Assembly (NCBI GenBank): GCA_003344405.1
Contig: NOWV01000008.1
Coordinates: forward strand, 1,116,001-1,180,000
Direction of reading: 5' to 3'
Length of the DNA stretch: 64,000 nt
DNA from: Trichoplax sp. H2
Lineage: Eukaryota; Placozoa; Uniplacotomia; Trichoplacea
Under the pieces are notes generated by a model. It did no database searches and was not told where the DNA came from. It worked only from the letters and a program-made list of their open reading frames with translations. The position numbers and the translations under genes were made by a program. This document shows, piece after piece, positions 1 through 14,244 of this stretch. Position 1 is the first letter of the stretch. Each line of letters begins with the position of its first letter.

Positions 1-2
1 CT

Positions 3-89
3 GTGGAGATCAGCCGAGAAATCGAGTTCTCAAATACTTCTCTCATAGAAACTGAAAGTACTGGGAGAAATAGCCCAAGTTTTAAGTAA
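3..89 (+). CDS. possible 3' end of a gene entering from the left
   Basis: A frame open from the window edge runs 28 codons to a TAA at 87-89 and reads as a polar Ser/Thr/Glu-rich tail. The local base composition is less AT-rich than the following kilobases. No domain is visible and no start or splice site can be judged, so this may be chance. I do not recognise a family. Confidence 0.2.
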   Translation: MEISREIEFSNTSLIETESTGRNSPSFK

Positions 90-3000
90 CTACACTAGAG
101 TTCTTTACATTCCTTTGCCACAAGTGAGGGTTGTGACAATCATATATACATCGGTGGTATAAGTACCTTTGCATTCAATACGGTATAAATTTAGCTTATT
201 AATAAGATAGTTAGAAGCCTAGTCAATGGATATGATTGGATATGAGCTAAAAGATTAGAAGTTATTAGTTATCTTATTTCATAAGTAAGATTAAGCCAAT
301 AATTTGAATGCATTTACTAAAAAACTAGGCCTCTTGCTTCTTATATGAAATAAGAAATCCTATGCATAGTCGATGCGGATGATTTTAATCAAAAATTCAT
401 GTGTTAAAGTATTTCCTGATCGTATTTACTGTTATCGTACCTCACTAATAATGCATAAGTAATCATAATTCTCAACTGCTAGAGATAATAAAGTAACATG
501 ATAGCATACAAGCTCCGTTTAACTTCCATAAGTAAAAATTTAAATTCAACTCGGATCAGTTTTTAAAAATTTTTATGGGTGTAAATCAGTGCAGTATATT
601 TACATAGAATTTAGAAGAAATATCTCAAATTAGCGATCACTTAGGCATTCACAAGCCCTAATCTTAGATAGCAAGTGCATAAATGTTATATGACTTCATG
701 AATAATATTGATCATTTAATCAGCTAATAAGGAGCACCAACGATAGCATAAAGATAAGGTCGAAAATCTTGGCTTAACTTAAAATTACTAATAAGAAATG
801 ACCGTGAATGAAGCGAAAAGGAATGATTCTAATCTGAAAATTAATGAAATTATTCATAGTACCGAGTGTATTTACTATAATCTCATCTTCTGAGTAGTTT
901 ATATCAATCGTAAATAGTTCAGACCAATCGTAAATGTTTGAGTACTGCAAACTAATGATAACCAGATCATATAAAAACCTCTTGTAGTCTAAAAAAAAAC
1001 AGGAATTAATGTTGCATATTTGAATTGGCGGATTTGTTTCTCAGAAGCATTAATGCAGATTCTACTGTATCAATAAGATGATTGTTAGTTCGGGATAAAA
1101 TGCGAATTCTAGGTAAATTGTTGGACTAGAAGTTATTAATTAGTTATCCTAGTAATAAAGAATAATGATAATAATTAAAAATATTGATTCAAAAACTGGG
1201 GTTAACTTGTATTATGTAGAAAGCAAAACCACAATTACTGTACTACAGGTATATGATCATCCTTGATCGATAAAACTAACTGTATTAAATATTACTTTTT
1301 TATCATAAATACATCAAAAATGATTGTAGTTCTAAAGTTATAGAAAGAGCCAAATGAGCATGGTAGCATCGGAGCCTCGTTTTGATTTATTTCATTAAAA
1401 GTCAACCCTAAACATCTTGTATCAGCTGCTGTAACACTTTTAACCATTAAAGTTAATACATGCTGTTGGGGTCCGATTTTTTACATTTAGATACTTACAA
1501 ACTTGAAAGTAGATTGCAAATTCGTCAAAACTATAAGGCTCCATAATGGTTATCACTTATCCACGTAGAATGAATAGCAATACTTTAAATCTATCAGGTG
1601 GAAACTTGTCGTAAATTTTTGCCTAATGTAGACTATAGAATCGTTTATAAAGCAACTTTAATCTAAAATTACTATTGTAAAATACTGGCAGTTTTTAATA
1701 TATCCTACGTTATAAATAGATTGGGTCAAGGTGAAAAAGATATTCATATAGAATAGGCAAAATCATTCTTATGGAATGACATCATTTCTTGCCTATTGTA
1801 TGGAACAATGTAATAGATTCAATAATTGATCCATTTCCATATTGATATATTGATTGCATAAGGTATAGACAGTCTTTAAGTCATATTTTGCCCATATGTT
1901 TTTATTGTTATTCAGTCCATGAACTAGTAATAGCAGCGTCATGGATGATCGATTAATGGTGAATTACGTAGGCAAAAGACATTAAAACGTGTAGCTTTGA
2001 CTTTAAGATTTCAAGCGTCTATGAATAATGATCGGCATAATTTAATGAATTATTTATAATAAGAATAATTTTGTAAACCGATTAACATCAATAATATATG
2101 CTGAGACTATTGATTTGGAAGAATTTTACTTCAAGGTTATCAAAGCCAACAAGTGGTAGATTACATGTTTTTCGATCGATTGTATAGTATAAGCTAACGA
2201 GAGAATAAGATCCCACATGTAATCATTTAGGTGATTACTTATAGGACAACCGAAGCATTCATGTGAAAATAAATTTTAAAGTAAGTATTATATGAGATAA
2301 AATAATTCATAAATCATGAGTAAAGATCATCTCAGAGAAAGAAAAGTTAACGAAATAGTAATTGCCAATCTATTGTAAATATTATCTTTATGTTTTTATT
2401 ATATCATTTCTGCATGAAATTATGCTTAACTTCTCTCAATCTTTTCTTGTAATCCTAGACTACATATATTTTCCTTGGAAACTATTTAATTTCGTGTCCA
2501 TTTCATAAACATGGCCTAAAGTGAATTAGTACCAAAATTGTGATAAATACTGAGCTTCTATAATAAACTAGGAGAAAATAGCAGTTTTTATATAATACAA
2601 TCCCAATAACTACGTAATGTTAAACCGTAAAAGTTGTAGACCATTTGCGAATACATAGACCTTTAGGAGCTACTACAGAGAGATTGGTAGGCAGAAATGA
2701 TCAATTTATTGTTAAATACGTTATAAAACCAGCTGCTTAAAATTTTTCTAGTATTTCCAGCCGTCATATTGATAGCTATTCACGTTATAGCAAAATTGAT
2801 CAATTAGTTTTGGATCTCAACAATAAATAAAATGAAATTTAACCTCAGCTAAGCTTTGAAACGGCTTATTTCATGAAAAGAACGGTTTGGGATCAAATAT
2901 TACCTTAGTAACTTAAATTGTAAAATTATCTTCTAAGATATAGTAATATCATATTGCGATTTAGATTTAGTAATCTTATGCACATTTACAATCACCGCCT

Positions 3001-6000
3001 AATATCAACTGCAGTTAAGAATTCCTTTTTGCGAAAGCATATAAAATTATTAGAGAAGATATAGGAAATTAGTAACATAATTATTAGCTATAAATTACAG
3101 CATTGAGTCGAATTTTTAGTCAAAAAATGGTATGACATAATTGTTCGACCGAAAGAAACGATAAAAAACATAAATAGATCCTCATTCATTTATCATGATC
3201 AGAGTTTATGTTAGCATAGGAGAACTCGCCTTTTCTACTGCGACCTTCTCTTCAGAAGGTGCTTAAATAGCTGATAATAATCTCATAATAATCTTTCGGG
3301 ATAAATTTGTGCTTGGACAGATTTATTGTGTTTGGCTTGGTGCTATTACAATGAATTTATACTCCAGATGTGGAATCAATATTCACTCAGGCATAGTTCA
3401 TATGGTACTTATAAGCTTCGTACACACCAAGCTAGCAGTACACAATGAACTTAATGAAACTAAAGGCAATATTTACATTTAACGCTTGTAAGAAATCATA
3501 TTGGCATGATAACCTAAACTGTAAGTGAGCGAAGACAATAATTCTCTACAAATTTAATTTTCTCTAAGTGTCACCTAATTGAATTTAATCATTTTACATC
3601 ATTTGAATGGGTGCTAAAGATCATTTTATACTATCATAAACTTCTATAATTACACAACCCACTACTGAGGGAATCAGCATCGTTATCACCATTATTTTAA
3701 ACCTATATTGGTACATAAACGATGAAACATAGTTGGCCAATTTATACCTTCTGTCTAGGCATATCCTACGTCATTGCAGAACAAATCATAATCTTGCCGG
3801 TTGTTATTGTTCATTTTAAATTGAACTTATTTTCCTATGGATATATCAACCATAAACATAATTTTACGTATTTACCTTTCTTTCATTCATTTAGATCACA
3901 ATTGAATTATGTCTCAAATATTTTATGTCCATGAAAATTTCCCCTTATTGACGTCATGGTCACATTATGACGAAATAATTGAATATAAAGCCGTCTGAAA
4001 TTATCTATACTATATGATTTTTAATCTTCAAGTACTGGTAGCATACCGTTTAATTAATATTATTGATATCACATTCTCAATGAGATGGAACTAATCCTAA
4101 CCAATATAGGCTTAGCAACAAATATAACAACTTTTCAAACTTTCAAGTAGTACAAAGGAATAGATTCTTTATATATCCATAACATCAGGTCTTGTAATAT
4201 GAGTTAACCGCGTATTTGGAATAAACATAACGTGAGCTCAGCACCCATTCTTCGTTAGGTTTACCTTGATTTAAAATTTTATTCCTCCCCTTTCTTGTAT
4301 ACAGTTTCTATATACATGCACCTACAGTAAAGTTAGTGTTTATTCAATTTCTAGTTTAATTTTATGGAATTAAATTAATAAGTATTGCTAAATTTCAATT
4401 TCATATTCATTAGTAAAACTAGATCATTCTGTTATTATTATGTGAGGTGTCGAACTAATCGTGCGTTGGCATTAAGTTTATCAATTTTTGCAACAAATTT
4501 CAGACAATTAGATCGGCTGAGGCTTTCTCAGTCTTTAAAACTGTGATTGAATTGCAATAAGGACAGAGAACTATTGCTCAATTTACTTTTTCCAGGAAAA
4601 TCTTCTTCTTTGTTTTTTATGAAAGAACATTGATGTCATTAAAACTCTAAAGGCTGAAACAACAACCGCACTTTGAAGGAACAAGAAATTTGTGCGTGAC
4701 TTTTAGCTTTGTGTGCATTATTACTTTCATCATCACTTTATGAAATGATAGTGTAAAGAAATCAAACCCAGTAGATCCATTACGGTATCTAGGTTAATCA
4801 GCTAAAATGCTGTATAGTAAGACCCTTAGTAAATCTTAAGAATGGTAACAATCTGTCACTTTTATTCCTTAATATCGATTCTAGCACTACCAAGCCAGGA
4901 TAATGATTTCACATCTATCTTACTCTACTGATCTTTTTCTTGTCATAACAATCAATGGTGGTTAATTACCGTCAATTTTACTCTTTAACTTCCATTAGAG
5001 CTATAAAATATTCAGAAGTTGATTCTGTCTATCTATAATATTGTCATGCATTCGCGGTTAAGGGATAATTTATCTTCGGATGTGCTTTAGTAATTGCTAA
5101 CTCATTATATTTTGATACATCATCCAATCTTCCCTAGACAGCAACTCAATATCCTACTGACTAGATAATATCCAAATGTTCTTAGAAATTATCCATTGTC
5201 CAATAAGTCAAGTTTCATTCTGTAACTGTAAGCAAAGTCGCTATGTTTGTATATAGAAGATTGCCGTAGTTAAAATAATGAAAATGTTTTACTGTATGTG
5301 GTCCTATGTCGAGAAATATCGATTGTTAACGAATTTACCCTTCTTCTAGATGGTGTTCAGATCGTTTTAAAGCCGTAAATTTGCCTATATAAGATTTTTC
5401 GTTCATTTTCCCAATTGGTTATTGCTCTATAATTTCGTCTGATAATAAATTTGCACATGCTGAAATCTTTTTGCGTCTCAAGTAACTTAATCTTTGAGTG
5501 ATATGAAGCTATTAATAAATGGTATTAAGAACTAAAATGTGCAGGAAATTAGCTGTAATAGCTATGTACATTACGTACAGACAATTACTTTGATAGACCA
5601 ATAAAGCGTAGCTCTGTATCAGAGTATTTTATAAACGTTAGAAAATACGCGCATAAGTGAGATTTATTGACTTAATCGATATATCAAGATGCAATATACA
5701 AATAAAGTAAAGGAGTATTTACTGGCATTGATTACTGAACTTTTTCGGTTCTAAATGATATATACAGCGAAATAAATCCAACTTTCATTCCGAAATAAAT
5801 AAAAAAAAAACAGTATAGATTGCAATTTTGATACACCTTAGCAAATATCCTATCCCATCAGAACTGCAGCATAGAAACTAATCACAAACTGTATGTCTCA
5901 ATTTGTAATGATCAATATAATTGTTCGAATATACTGTACGTTTCAGAAATTAATTTATAAATAAGAGAATACGCATTAGTAAATACCAATTAAAAATTTT

Positions 6001-7504
6001 TTCGACTTTAAATAGATGCTGCCATAGTTTAAATTCATCTTCATCTGCAATACTATCGTACTGATAGAAATTTTATAAAATGAATGAATAATTATTCTTT
6101 TATGTCAAAGTCATCATATCACCAGATTAATTTCAATTTAGTGGTTATTTGTATAGCAGTTATTCAATAATTGGTATTCCCTGAACTGTCATCCTATAAA
6201 ACGATATTGTAAAATTAATATACTGTAACATAGCTTAGCTGTTGGTTGTTTTCGTAGAAATTAAAAGCAATATAAAATAGCTTAACAAATGATTATAATG
6301 TGTTTCAGCTTTAGATACTAGCTCCATAGTAAATTATTAGTTGAACAATATCAGTAAGTTGGTGCTTAGTAACGTACGCATATAATATCCATATCGTCTA
6401 AAACCTATCACTTATTCACTTTATACTATTATCTAAATTTTACATAATTAGTCGAAAATTACTGGATATTAATTTAGCTATTATTATTATGCAATATTTT
6501 TACTTTCATTATTACCTCTTTGATCATGGTCTAGCACAATGTTCTTTACAAAGTACTCCATTAAGTAATGATAAACAACAGCCTTCCTACGATAGGGATT
6601 GTTGTGTATAATATCAACGGAAGAGAGTATGATGCCTATGAGATGGGTGCTAACTGCATTCTGAGTGAGTGATTTACGTCATCATTTTTTATAACAATCT
6701 GCTAATTGTAGCAATGTAAATTAGATAAATACCACAAATTAATTATAGTTATTAGATTAGTTTTGGTCTTTTTAATAATATGAAGTGATAATTAATTTGT
6801 GACCTTCAATTTTCAGTAAATATGGTTAGGGATAGGATCTTCTTAGGATAATAAATAGGGTAATTAAGGATTAGAAGATAAATGACAAGACTTAGAATTC
6901 TAATATGGGCTTTTGCTAATACCTATAATCAAAACGAGAATAAATATTAGTCACATTATATGCGCCTATTCGTTGTAATATATGCATTCATTGTATAGTA
7001 AGCAATCATTTAAGTAATTATCGCCAGTCAATTTGTAAATATTCCAATGTTTAGCATAGCAGCTGCCACATCCTATCAATTCACTTGAGGTACGTAGGAG
7101 TTAACTGCAAAATAAAGGTTCGTAATAAATATCTATGCAATTCGAGATGATATGATCAAACTATCAAATCGAGTATCGTTGCTGATATTTAGCATGACAT
7201 GATAGAAAGAATATAGGGATGATATTACTTAATGGATGTTTTCGGTGAGATTCTCATAATGGATAATAGGTTAAGTTGGCAGGTGGTGATTCTATGGCAT
7301 GAATGTTTTCCTAAACATGTGATCCTCATGTAGATTGAATTAGTGTTAAATATGTAGAAAATAATGAAGAAAAATGATTAATACAATATGATGATTACCT
7401 TATGATCTTCCTGCAATATTTACAATTTCTATTCAATTATATAATAAAATCAGCTGCAATTACAATATAATGTACTCAATTTTAAATTTATTATCATCAA
7501 GACC
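90..7504. other. AT-rich stretch with no recognisable gene
   Basis: About 7.4 kb without a long open frame, recognisable domain, RNA gene or clear transposon. A 70-codon frame at 3722-3934 has no domain, poor codon character and no splice context, and I do not accept it. Short exons of an unfamiliar gene could be hidden here: the USP39 gene in this window shows that exons of 24-180 bp can be missed. I found none that I recognise. Confidence 0.6.
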
Positions 7505-8470
7505 AGTATGGTAGCATTAGATTGAAATTACCCGAATGTTATTATGCGATGAGATTGATCCCTTTAATTTAGACATAATTCAAGGCGATCTAATCTTTAA
7601 AATGATCTTATCTTTTATGTGATAGTTATTATTAATGAATATAGAACTGCACTTGATTGAGACATAATTCAAGCTTATTTAACCTTTGAAATTGATCTCA
7701 CTTTTCATGCGATAGTTATTGTTATTGATGATTATGAAAACAAACTTAATTGAGATATAGATCAAGGCTATCCAACCTTTGAAAGTAATCTTATCTTTCA
7801 TATGATAATCATTAATCATGAATATGAAACTGCAAATGAATTAAAATTACCAGAATGTTATTGTGAGATAAGATTGATCTCTTGATTGAGACGTAGTTCA
7901 AGCCTATCTAACATTAGACAATCTTCTATTTTTCGTATGATAGTTATTGATATCGAATATGAAATTGTGCTCTATTAAGACATATTTCAAGCTTCCTTAA
8001 TCCTTAAAATTGATCTCATCTTTCATGTGACAGTTATTACTAATGAATATGAAACTTTAAGATAAACTGAAATTAGCGGAATGCTATTACGCGATAAGAT
8101 TAATTTTTTTGATTGAGCCATAGTTCAAGCCTATTTAACTATTAAAAATGATCTTATCTTTTATGTGATAGTTATTATTAATGGATATGAAACTGTACGC
8201 GATTGAGGCATAATTAAAGCTTATTGAAACTCTGAAATTAATTTCATCTTTCATACGCTAGTAAATATTAATGAATATGAAACTATAGGATGAATTGAAA
8301 TTACTAGAATACCATTATGCTATAAGAATGATCTCTTTGACAGAGACATTAATTCAAGACTATTTAACTCTTAAAAACAATCTTATTTTTCATACGATAG
8401 TTATTATTAATGAATATGAAACTTTAAGATCAATTAGATCGAGACAGTATTCAATCTTATTAATTCTTGG
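7505..8470. repeat. tandem satellite, ~90-bp unit with ~45-bp alternating spacer
   Basis: Nine diverged copies of a roughly 90-bp unit. The landmark 'agacataattcaag' and its variants begin at 7571, 7660, 7753, 7889, 7978, 8116, 8206, 8344 and 8442. Spacings are 89, 93, 136, 89, 138, 90, 138 and 98 bp. The longer intervals hold an extra 45-bp block ('gaaattaccagaatgttatt'-like), giving a higher-order period near 227 bp. Other shared blocks are 'gatagttattattaatgaat' and 'atgaaact'. A small open frame at 8295-8546 is a by-product of the repeat. Confidence 0.85.
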
Positions 8471-11046
8471 ATATATATCCCGTTTTCATCTAATCATTTT
8501 TAGCGGATATAGACTACACGATTTCTATTTAATTAATTGTTATTGATAATCTGATGCCAACTAAAGCTCATTTATGATTACATGTGATCACTGATTAGCA
8601 TGGACCTATAGACATACATGAGTAGTTGGATTCATTTATTGTAACATGACTGGAAAATCTCATTAAGACACTGTTAATTGATTCACTAAAGATAAGCTAA
8701 TTGATCATCATTTACTTCTTTCTATAATAGAATCTATTGATTTATATTATATTGCATTCAATATTGTTTTAAAGGCAAAAGAATTCTTAATGACGAAAGA
8801 AATGAGATGTTTATTTAATACCTGAAATAGTTGTAAGGGCTAGGGTTAGGGTTGTATTTTAAATCAAAGACCTTGATAATTTCTAGACATAACAAGCTAT
8901 TTTGAAAACATAGTTGCAGCTACTTTAGGTAATAAGAGAATCATAGTTGTATCCTTTCCATGAATGTACTTGAGTTACTTAAGTACATTGCTAAGATGAC
9001 AAAGCGATAGACAAGTTCAATAATACGAATTTTCAACTCAGAGAAAGAATTGTTCCACTTGAGTGTATTTTGATTCTTCTCAGAAACGACCTACCCGTCT
9101 AAAAGACAATACAATTGCTATCATCAATTCGCAAAACATGAACACCTTTCTTGTTGATATATCGGAACTATATCGTAGGGTTATAACTTTGCAAAGTTTC
9201 TTATGCTTTGTATTCTGAATGATTTAGGTATCTGTAAATTAGAATTAGCTTGCTGTTCTAGCAATGATTCCTGATTACAGATTATACTGTTTAGATAGAA
9301 GCCTAAGCTACAGAACTACGATTACTGATACCTCTGATTCCATTGAGGTTTTAATTAACTGATATTCATGATTTCATTGACAGCAACTTACTGTTGTTAT
9401 AACCGGATGGAAATAATACATTGGGCTACGCCTATTCAGAACATATTGTGGCCTTAAGCAAAGTTGTGACTTAATGACCGTTATTGTCATGAAAAGCTTT
9501 ATCAGCTTTGTCTTGAATAAATAAGAAAATTAATATTTTACCCTTCATAGTTATTTCCGATAAACAAGTGGATGAATTGAAAATAATTTAGAAAAATTGT
9601 GACAAGGTAAAGAAATGATCGAAATTCAATTAATTTTATGTAAGATCGAAATAGCAAAGGATTAAATTCCCTTTATGAAAATCAAATTAAAATCTCCTGC
9701 AAAATCTTTAATCATGTTCATACATTAGAGCAATGATAGAATAGATTAATAACGTCTACTGTTGATTCTCAATTAGGTAAGACTGATTCTAGCGAAAACA
9801 TAATGGAGAATACGAATTATTATCGATAGAAATTTCAATTCAATGAATTTTATAATAAAAATAAGTACGTAAAGGAAAATATTCATCTATTTTATAAATA
9901 CGATTGATATAGGATCTAATTAAGCAGGATCAAAACCCCAAAGTACTTGGATGAATGTGCTATTATGATATAGATTATAATTGCTTACCTACCACAATGT
10001 TCTCCTCATATTTTGTGATTATTATCCTATCGAATTACGTAGTCCAAGTTGAATGATCGCTACACTTAATAAGACAACGGGAAGATAGAAAAGATGAGTA
10101 AATATGTCTGCCTGTAGTTGAAATGGGGTTGTCATAACATACGGCAATAACATTCAAAGTATCAATACCTACCTTGTAAATGCTTCAAAAAAAACTGCAA
10201 TTATCATAGCACATCTGCTTTAGGATGAAATTAAACAAGGAGCACACAGTAATTGCATTTTTCTACAGATATTCAAGATTTGATGCAGAAAGGATTAGAC
10301 AAAACCATTGTCAAAATCGTTGGCTATAATCAATAATAAAAGACTTAAAGTCCATAAAACAATAATCCACCTATCGTCATCACAGCATAATAAACTTTAC
10401 TTTTCATTCTTCTACATTTTACATGTCCTCATTATAACTAAAACCGTTAAATACGTCTTGCAAGTGATAAAGTGATCATATTATTTGCAACATTAGTGAA
10501 AGTCACCAGCTAGAAAGTCAATCTTATTATATATCCTATCAGAAATTCTGTATACATTCCAGCTGTTTTTTCCAGCAATTTTTTTCAAATTCGTCTTGGT
10601 CTAGCACGTTGCGAATTTGTTCATTTTACCCAAAGTATGTTTATATCGCATCCAAAGTCGTTATTATCATTATGACTTTGCATTAGTATTTACTATTTAT
10701 TCATTGCATTTTTTGATTAACTTATTTCCATTTGTCACATTAGATAGCTAGCGAAGTATCTGGCGGCTTAAATTATAAATTAAGTGCACTAATTAACTTT
10801 CAATTGGTAAGAGAGAGCAATAGATAGCTTATTACTAATTTAATCCGATTTAATCTTTTAATTAAATGTCAGCACAGCAATCACATCTATTAATGTTTGG
10901 AGATAAATAAGATGATAGCATTTTCCTTTAATAGAAATAATAAACTATTATAAAATTTAATATAATTTACTAATCATTTTTACCGGAATAGTTTATCTTC
11001 TTCAATTGCGTGTTGGCTCAAAGTATTCCAAATCTCGATTGGAAAT
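8471..11046. other. intergenic stretch upstream of the GPCR
   Basis: No gene is recognised. Near 8840-8855 there are two adjacent TTAGGG-like units, too few to call a telomeric tract. The last ~100 bp before 11047 should contain the promoter and leader of the GPCR, but no element stands out. Confidence 0.5.
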
Positions 11047-13115
11047 ATGTCGTTGCTACCTACTCAAACTCAGATAGACAGTATGGCTAAAGCCTCTACA
11101 TTTATCGTAGCGATCATGCTGGTCTGTGGACTTGTCGCTAATGGTGTCCTGATTTTCTACATGATTAATAAGTTGAGAAAGAAAGTTATCGTTTACGACA
11201 TGCAAATCTTAAGTTTGTCTATATCGGATTTTGCTTTCATGACCTTAAGGTAAAATTCATTCCAATGTATTCTTGATCATTAAATCCAGTCATTATAACC
11301 TTTAATTGAATGATATACCAGATATTTTAAATTATCATACTTCAGTGACATTTAAGAATAAACGATTTTAGTGTTCCCATTGTTTCCTATATTATATTCT
11401 GCTTTTGAAACTAAATAATTTTCAATTGTTATTACCTTATAATGATCTTTCTTATGATGGCCTTAAATACCTTTGATACGGTGTCGTTGACTCCCTATTA
11501 TTGGGTCTATGTAATGTTTTGCCAATTATTTACATTTCATTAACTAGTCTTAGCTTTAAATACTGCAGAAAATCTTAATAATGAGTATAAGTAGGCATTA
11601 TAGGACAACTTAATGTATTTATGGTAAAATGTCTTGTTGCTATAGCATGTACAATCATGATTAGAATAGTTGTAAATTTCTTCAATTTGAAACCAGCCAT
11701 GACACCTACGATGAATGAAAAAATACCTTGTACCTTTGCCGATGGATTATCAAGTGTAGTGTCATTATATTAATAAGCCCCTGCGCTAGGGCCAAAGTAA
11801 ATTATTCATGATGATTTTTATTATTAATAACGAAAATTTAATTAACAACATTAATGGCAGTATGCTGTATAGTTTTCATGCTTTCTCCATCATACCTTTC
11901 ATATCGATTATAGTAAGTTAAAAGTTACTTTCTAAATTCCTTCTCGTATGGCCTCTGTTTATCTTTTTTTTGCATTTAAATCTTCATATTGATAACAGAT
12001 TATACAAATAAATGATAGAGGATTTCTCTTTTATTCTAATATACCTCTTACATTTACTGGAATTAATTCAATTTTATATATTTTTCTATAGTGCAACTGG
12101 CGTTTTACGGGTTACGGATAAAATCAATCAACGCTCTTCAGTATATCAAAATGGTACCTTTACATGCCGATTAATTTTTGGAATACTACTCTATTTAACG
12201 CTGGTCAATATGTTAGTTATGGCGTCCATTGCTATTTATCGCTACGTTACTGTTCTCTATCCTAGGATTAGCAAGAAATATTTGACTGTTAGTGCCACGT
12301 TATTGGCGTTAATAATCAATTGGCTGTTACCTTCTGTTTTTATCGTTCCGCCTGTTGTTGGTGTTTGGGGTAGTTTCGTATACGATAATTTAACTAGTTC
12401 TTGCACATTAGAACTGATACCTCTAGGAGGAGACGAAGAACATCATTCGAGCTACTCTCTCTTTCTCATTTTGTTCGGTATGACGGTTCCTACTACCATT
12501 ATGGCTGCTTGTTATATTGCTATTGGCTTGCGTCTTCGCCAAACATCGAAGCGCCTTAAAGGCCATGCGAAAAATGAATCATCTAATGGTACTGGGACAT
12601 CTGCTGGAACAGATTCTACGGTATTTTCAAGCCAAAATAGCGAACATAGCGCAAACGACACTATACCTACTATTAGCATCGCTTCTACCAATGGCCAATA
12701 TTTAACTGTTAATCCACCACCATCCTATAAAGCGGGTAGGAAAGGTGTTACAGCTACTAAACATCAACAAATCAACCCTTGCAATTCAAATGCAGTCAAA
12801 AAGGAAAGAAAAATCACTAAAATATTTGGTATTATTGTCGTTGTATATATCATTTCTTATTTCCCCTACTGTACAATCTGTTTAGCTACTATTCTATTTA
12901 ACGTGCAAGTTTCTCCTTTAGTGTTTTATAGTACAATTTTCTTTACTTATATTAGCAGTATCAGCAATCCATTTGTATTCCTTGCTCATAATAATAAATT
13001 TAAGGCACGTTTAAACAAGATATTCAGTAAAAATACTCGTAGATTAATACATAATCGTATTTCCATACGACGATCTATCAATCGCGTTATACGTATACGA
13101 GAATTTGCTCATTGA
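11047..13115 (+). CDS. rhodopsin-class GPCR, two exons, orphan (melatonin/moody-Tre1-like)
   Basis: Plasma-membrane receptor of class A. Exon 1 is 11047-11249 and exon 2 is 12092-13115. The donor AAG/GTAAAA and acceptor TATAG split one Ser codon, giving 408 residues and joining TM2 in frame. Visible landmarks are TM1 with Asn32, TM2 with Asp61, the disulfide pair Cys93/Cys172, and TM3 ending in YRY (117-119) where DRY is usual. Further on are Trp145 in TM4, Pro201 in TM5, YFP (324-326) in TM6, and NPxxF (360-364) in TM7. Intracellular loop 3 is about 90 residues, rich in Ser/Thr/Asn. The TM4-loop 2 signature (GVWG...SCTLE) recalls melatonin, moody/Tre1 and GPR84-type receptors, but the ligand is unknown. 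TM7 lacks the opsin Lys. It belongs to a different subfamily from the receptors at 39-64 kb. Confidence 0.88.
11250..12091 (+). other. intron of the GPCR gene
   Basis: 842-bp intron interrupting TM2. It begins GTAAAA and ends with a pyrimidine/T-rich run and TATAG. Splicing it out restores a continuous TM2 (LSLSISD...TGVLRV). No other gene is seen inside. Confidence 0.8.
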
Positions 13116-13609
13116 TTAAATCGATACTCTCGTATGTTGTCCTCACTATTAACAATATTAGAGCAGGAGCCAGTACCTTTCTTCTAAATAGTTATTATTT
13201 TGCTGGGCTTCTCCATTTGAGAAGGTGAATTTATTGACGAATGATTGTACACCATAGTTCATGTCATTTATTGAGTTATGAATTAGGTTAGATTGTAAGG
13301 TCTGATGAATGTTTAAAGCACGTTCTTTAAGGTTTACTCAATTGTGGGATGTATTGAAAAATAGTATATTATGCATAGTTTAGCGCTGAGTGTGTAACTT
13401 TTTGTAGGAAAAATGTACTGTATAAGAGTGATGAATGTAAATGCTGGAGATTCTACGTATATACTGTACTCATTTGCCAAATTGTAAAATTAAGACACTA
13501 TTTTATTTTAAGGAAATTAAGCTTTTGGTATTAACTGTAATTACAATTATCGCTATGGTCTATGTAAGATATATTATTGTAAATATATGACGGAACTATA
13601 TCCTGTATA

Positions 13610-13619
13610 AATAAATAAA
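13610..13619 (+). terminator. overlapping AATAAA polyadenylation signals
   Basis: Two overlapping AATAAA hexamers about 495 bp after the GPCR stop codon. They fit a poly(A) site for this transcript, placed just before the convergent USP39 3' end. Confidence 0.5.
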
Positions 13620-14244
13620 TGACGTCTAATTATAAATACTAGAACCCTTTTAGTTGCTGTCCTTAAGAAAAGATCATTCTTGAATACTTTATTTCAGATT
13701 GCGTGCACATTTAATTAATTACACTAGCTATACTTGAATGCTCTACTTATAAAGCTAAGTGAATTCTAAAATTTTTCTCTTTGTGTATTGCAAGTAATGA
13801 AGATAGTAAAATTCTAAAATAGCCAACAATTGTTAATGGACCGCTATTTAAAACGGTGCCTATAAAGTCGAACGCTCGATACATTCCTCGCTATTTATTA
13901 CATGTATCGTATATTATTATCAAGAGAATTTTTATTCTTCTTTGCTCTAATCCATTAACTGCCCTTGCAACTTTATCGGGCTTGATGAAAGTAGGGAACA
14001 CGATTATGTTACAGTTAAATTTATAAGTCAAAATTTTGCGCCTAACATAACAGCGCATAGGTAAATACAAGGAGTGATAAAAATATACATAATACGAAGG
14101 TAATGAAAAAGAACGGTTTAGCACTTTAAACTTCAATAGTGATTCAACTAAATCACAACCAGCTAAGAACGTTCAAAACTACGCTATTTTTGCAGTGAAA
14201 TTTGAATTCAATTATCACTGGTGTTAAAAAGAGCCCATGTCTTC

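Noticed and set aside
3722-3934. 70-codon open frame
   Set aside because: No domain, no splice or promoter context; consistent with chance in AT-rich DNA.
4504-4560. possible terminal exon of about 19 codons after a TTTCAG acceptor
   Set aside because: Single short frame with no family match; chance is likely.
8295-8546. 83-codon open frame
   Set aside because: Lies inside the satellite; the frame is not kept in the other repeat copies.
8837-8856. TTAGGG-like pair suggesting a telomeric tract
   Set aside because: Only two units; too short to be an interstitial telomere.
13891-14136. 81-codon minus-strand frame
   Set aside because: Lies just past the USP39 stop, likely its 3' UTR; no domain.
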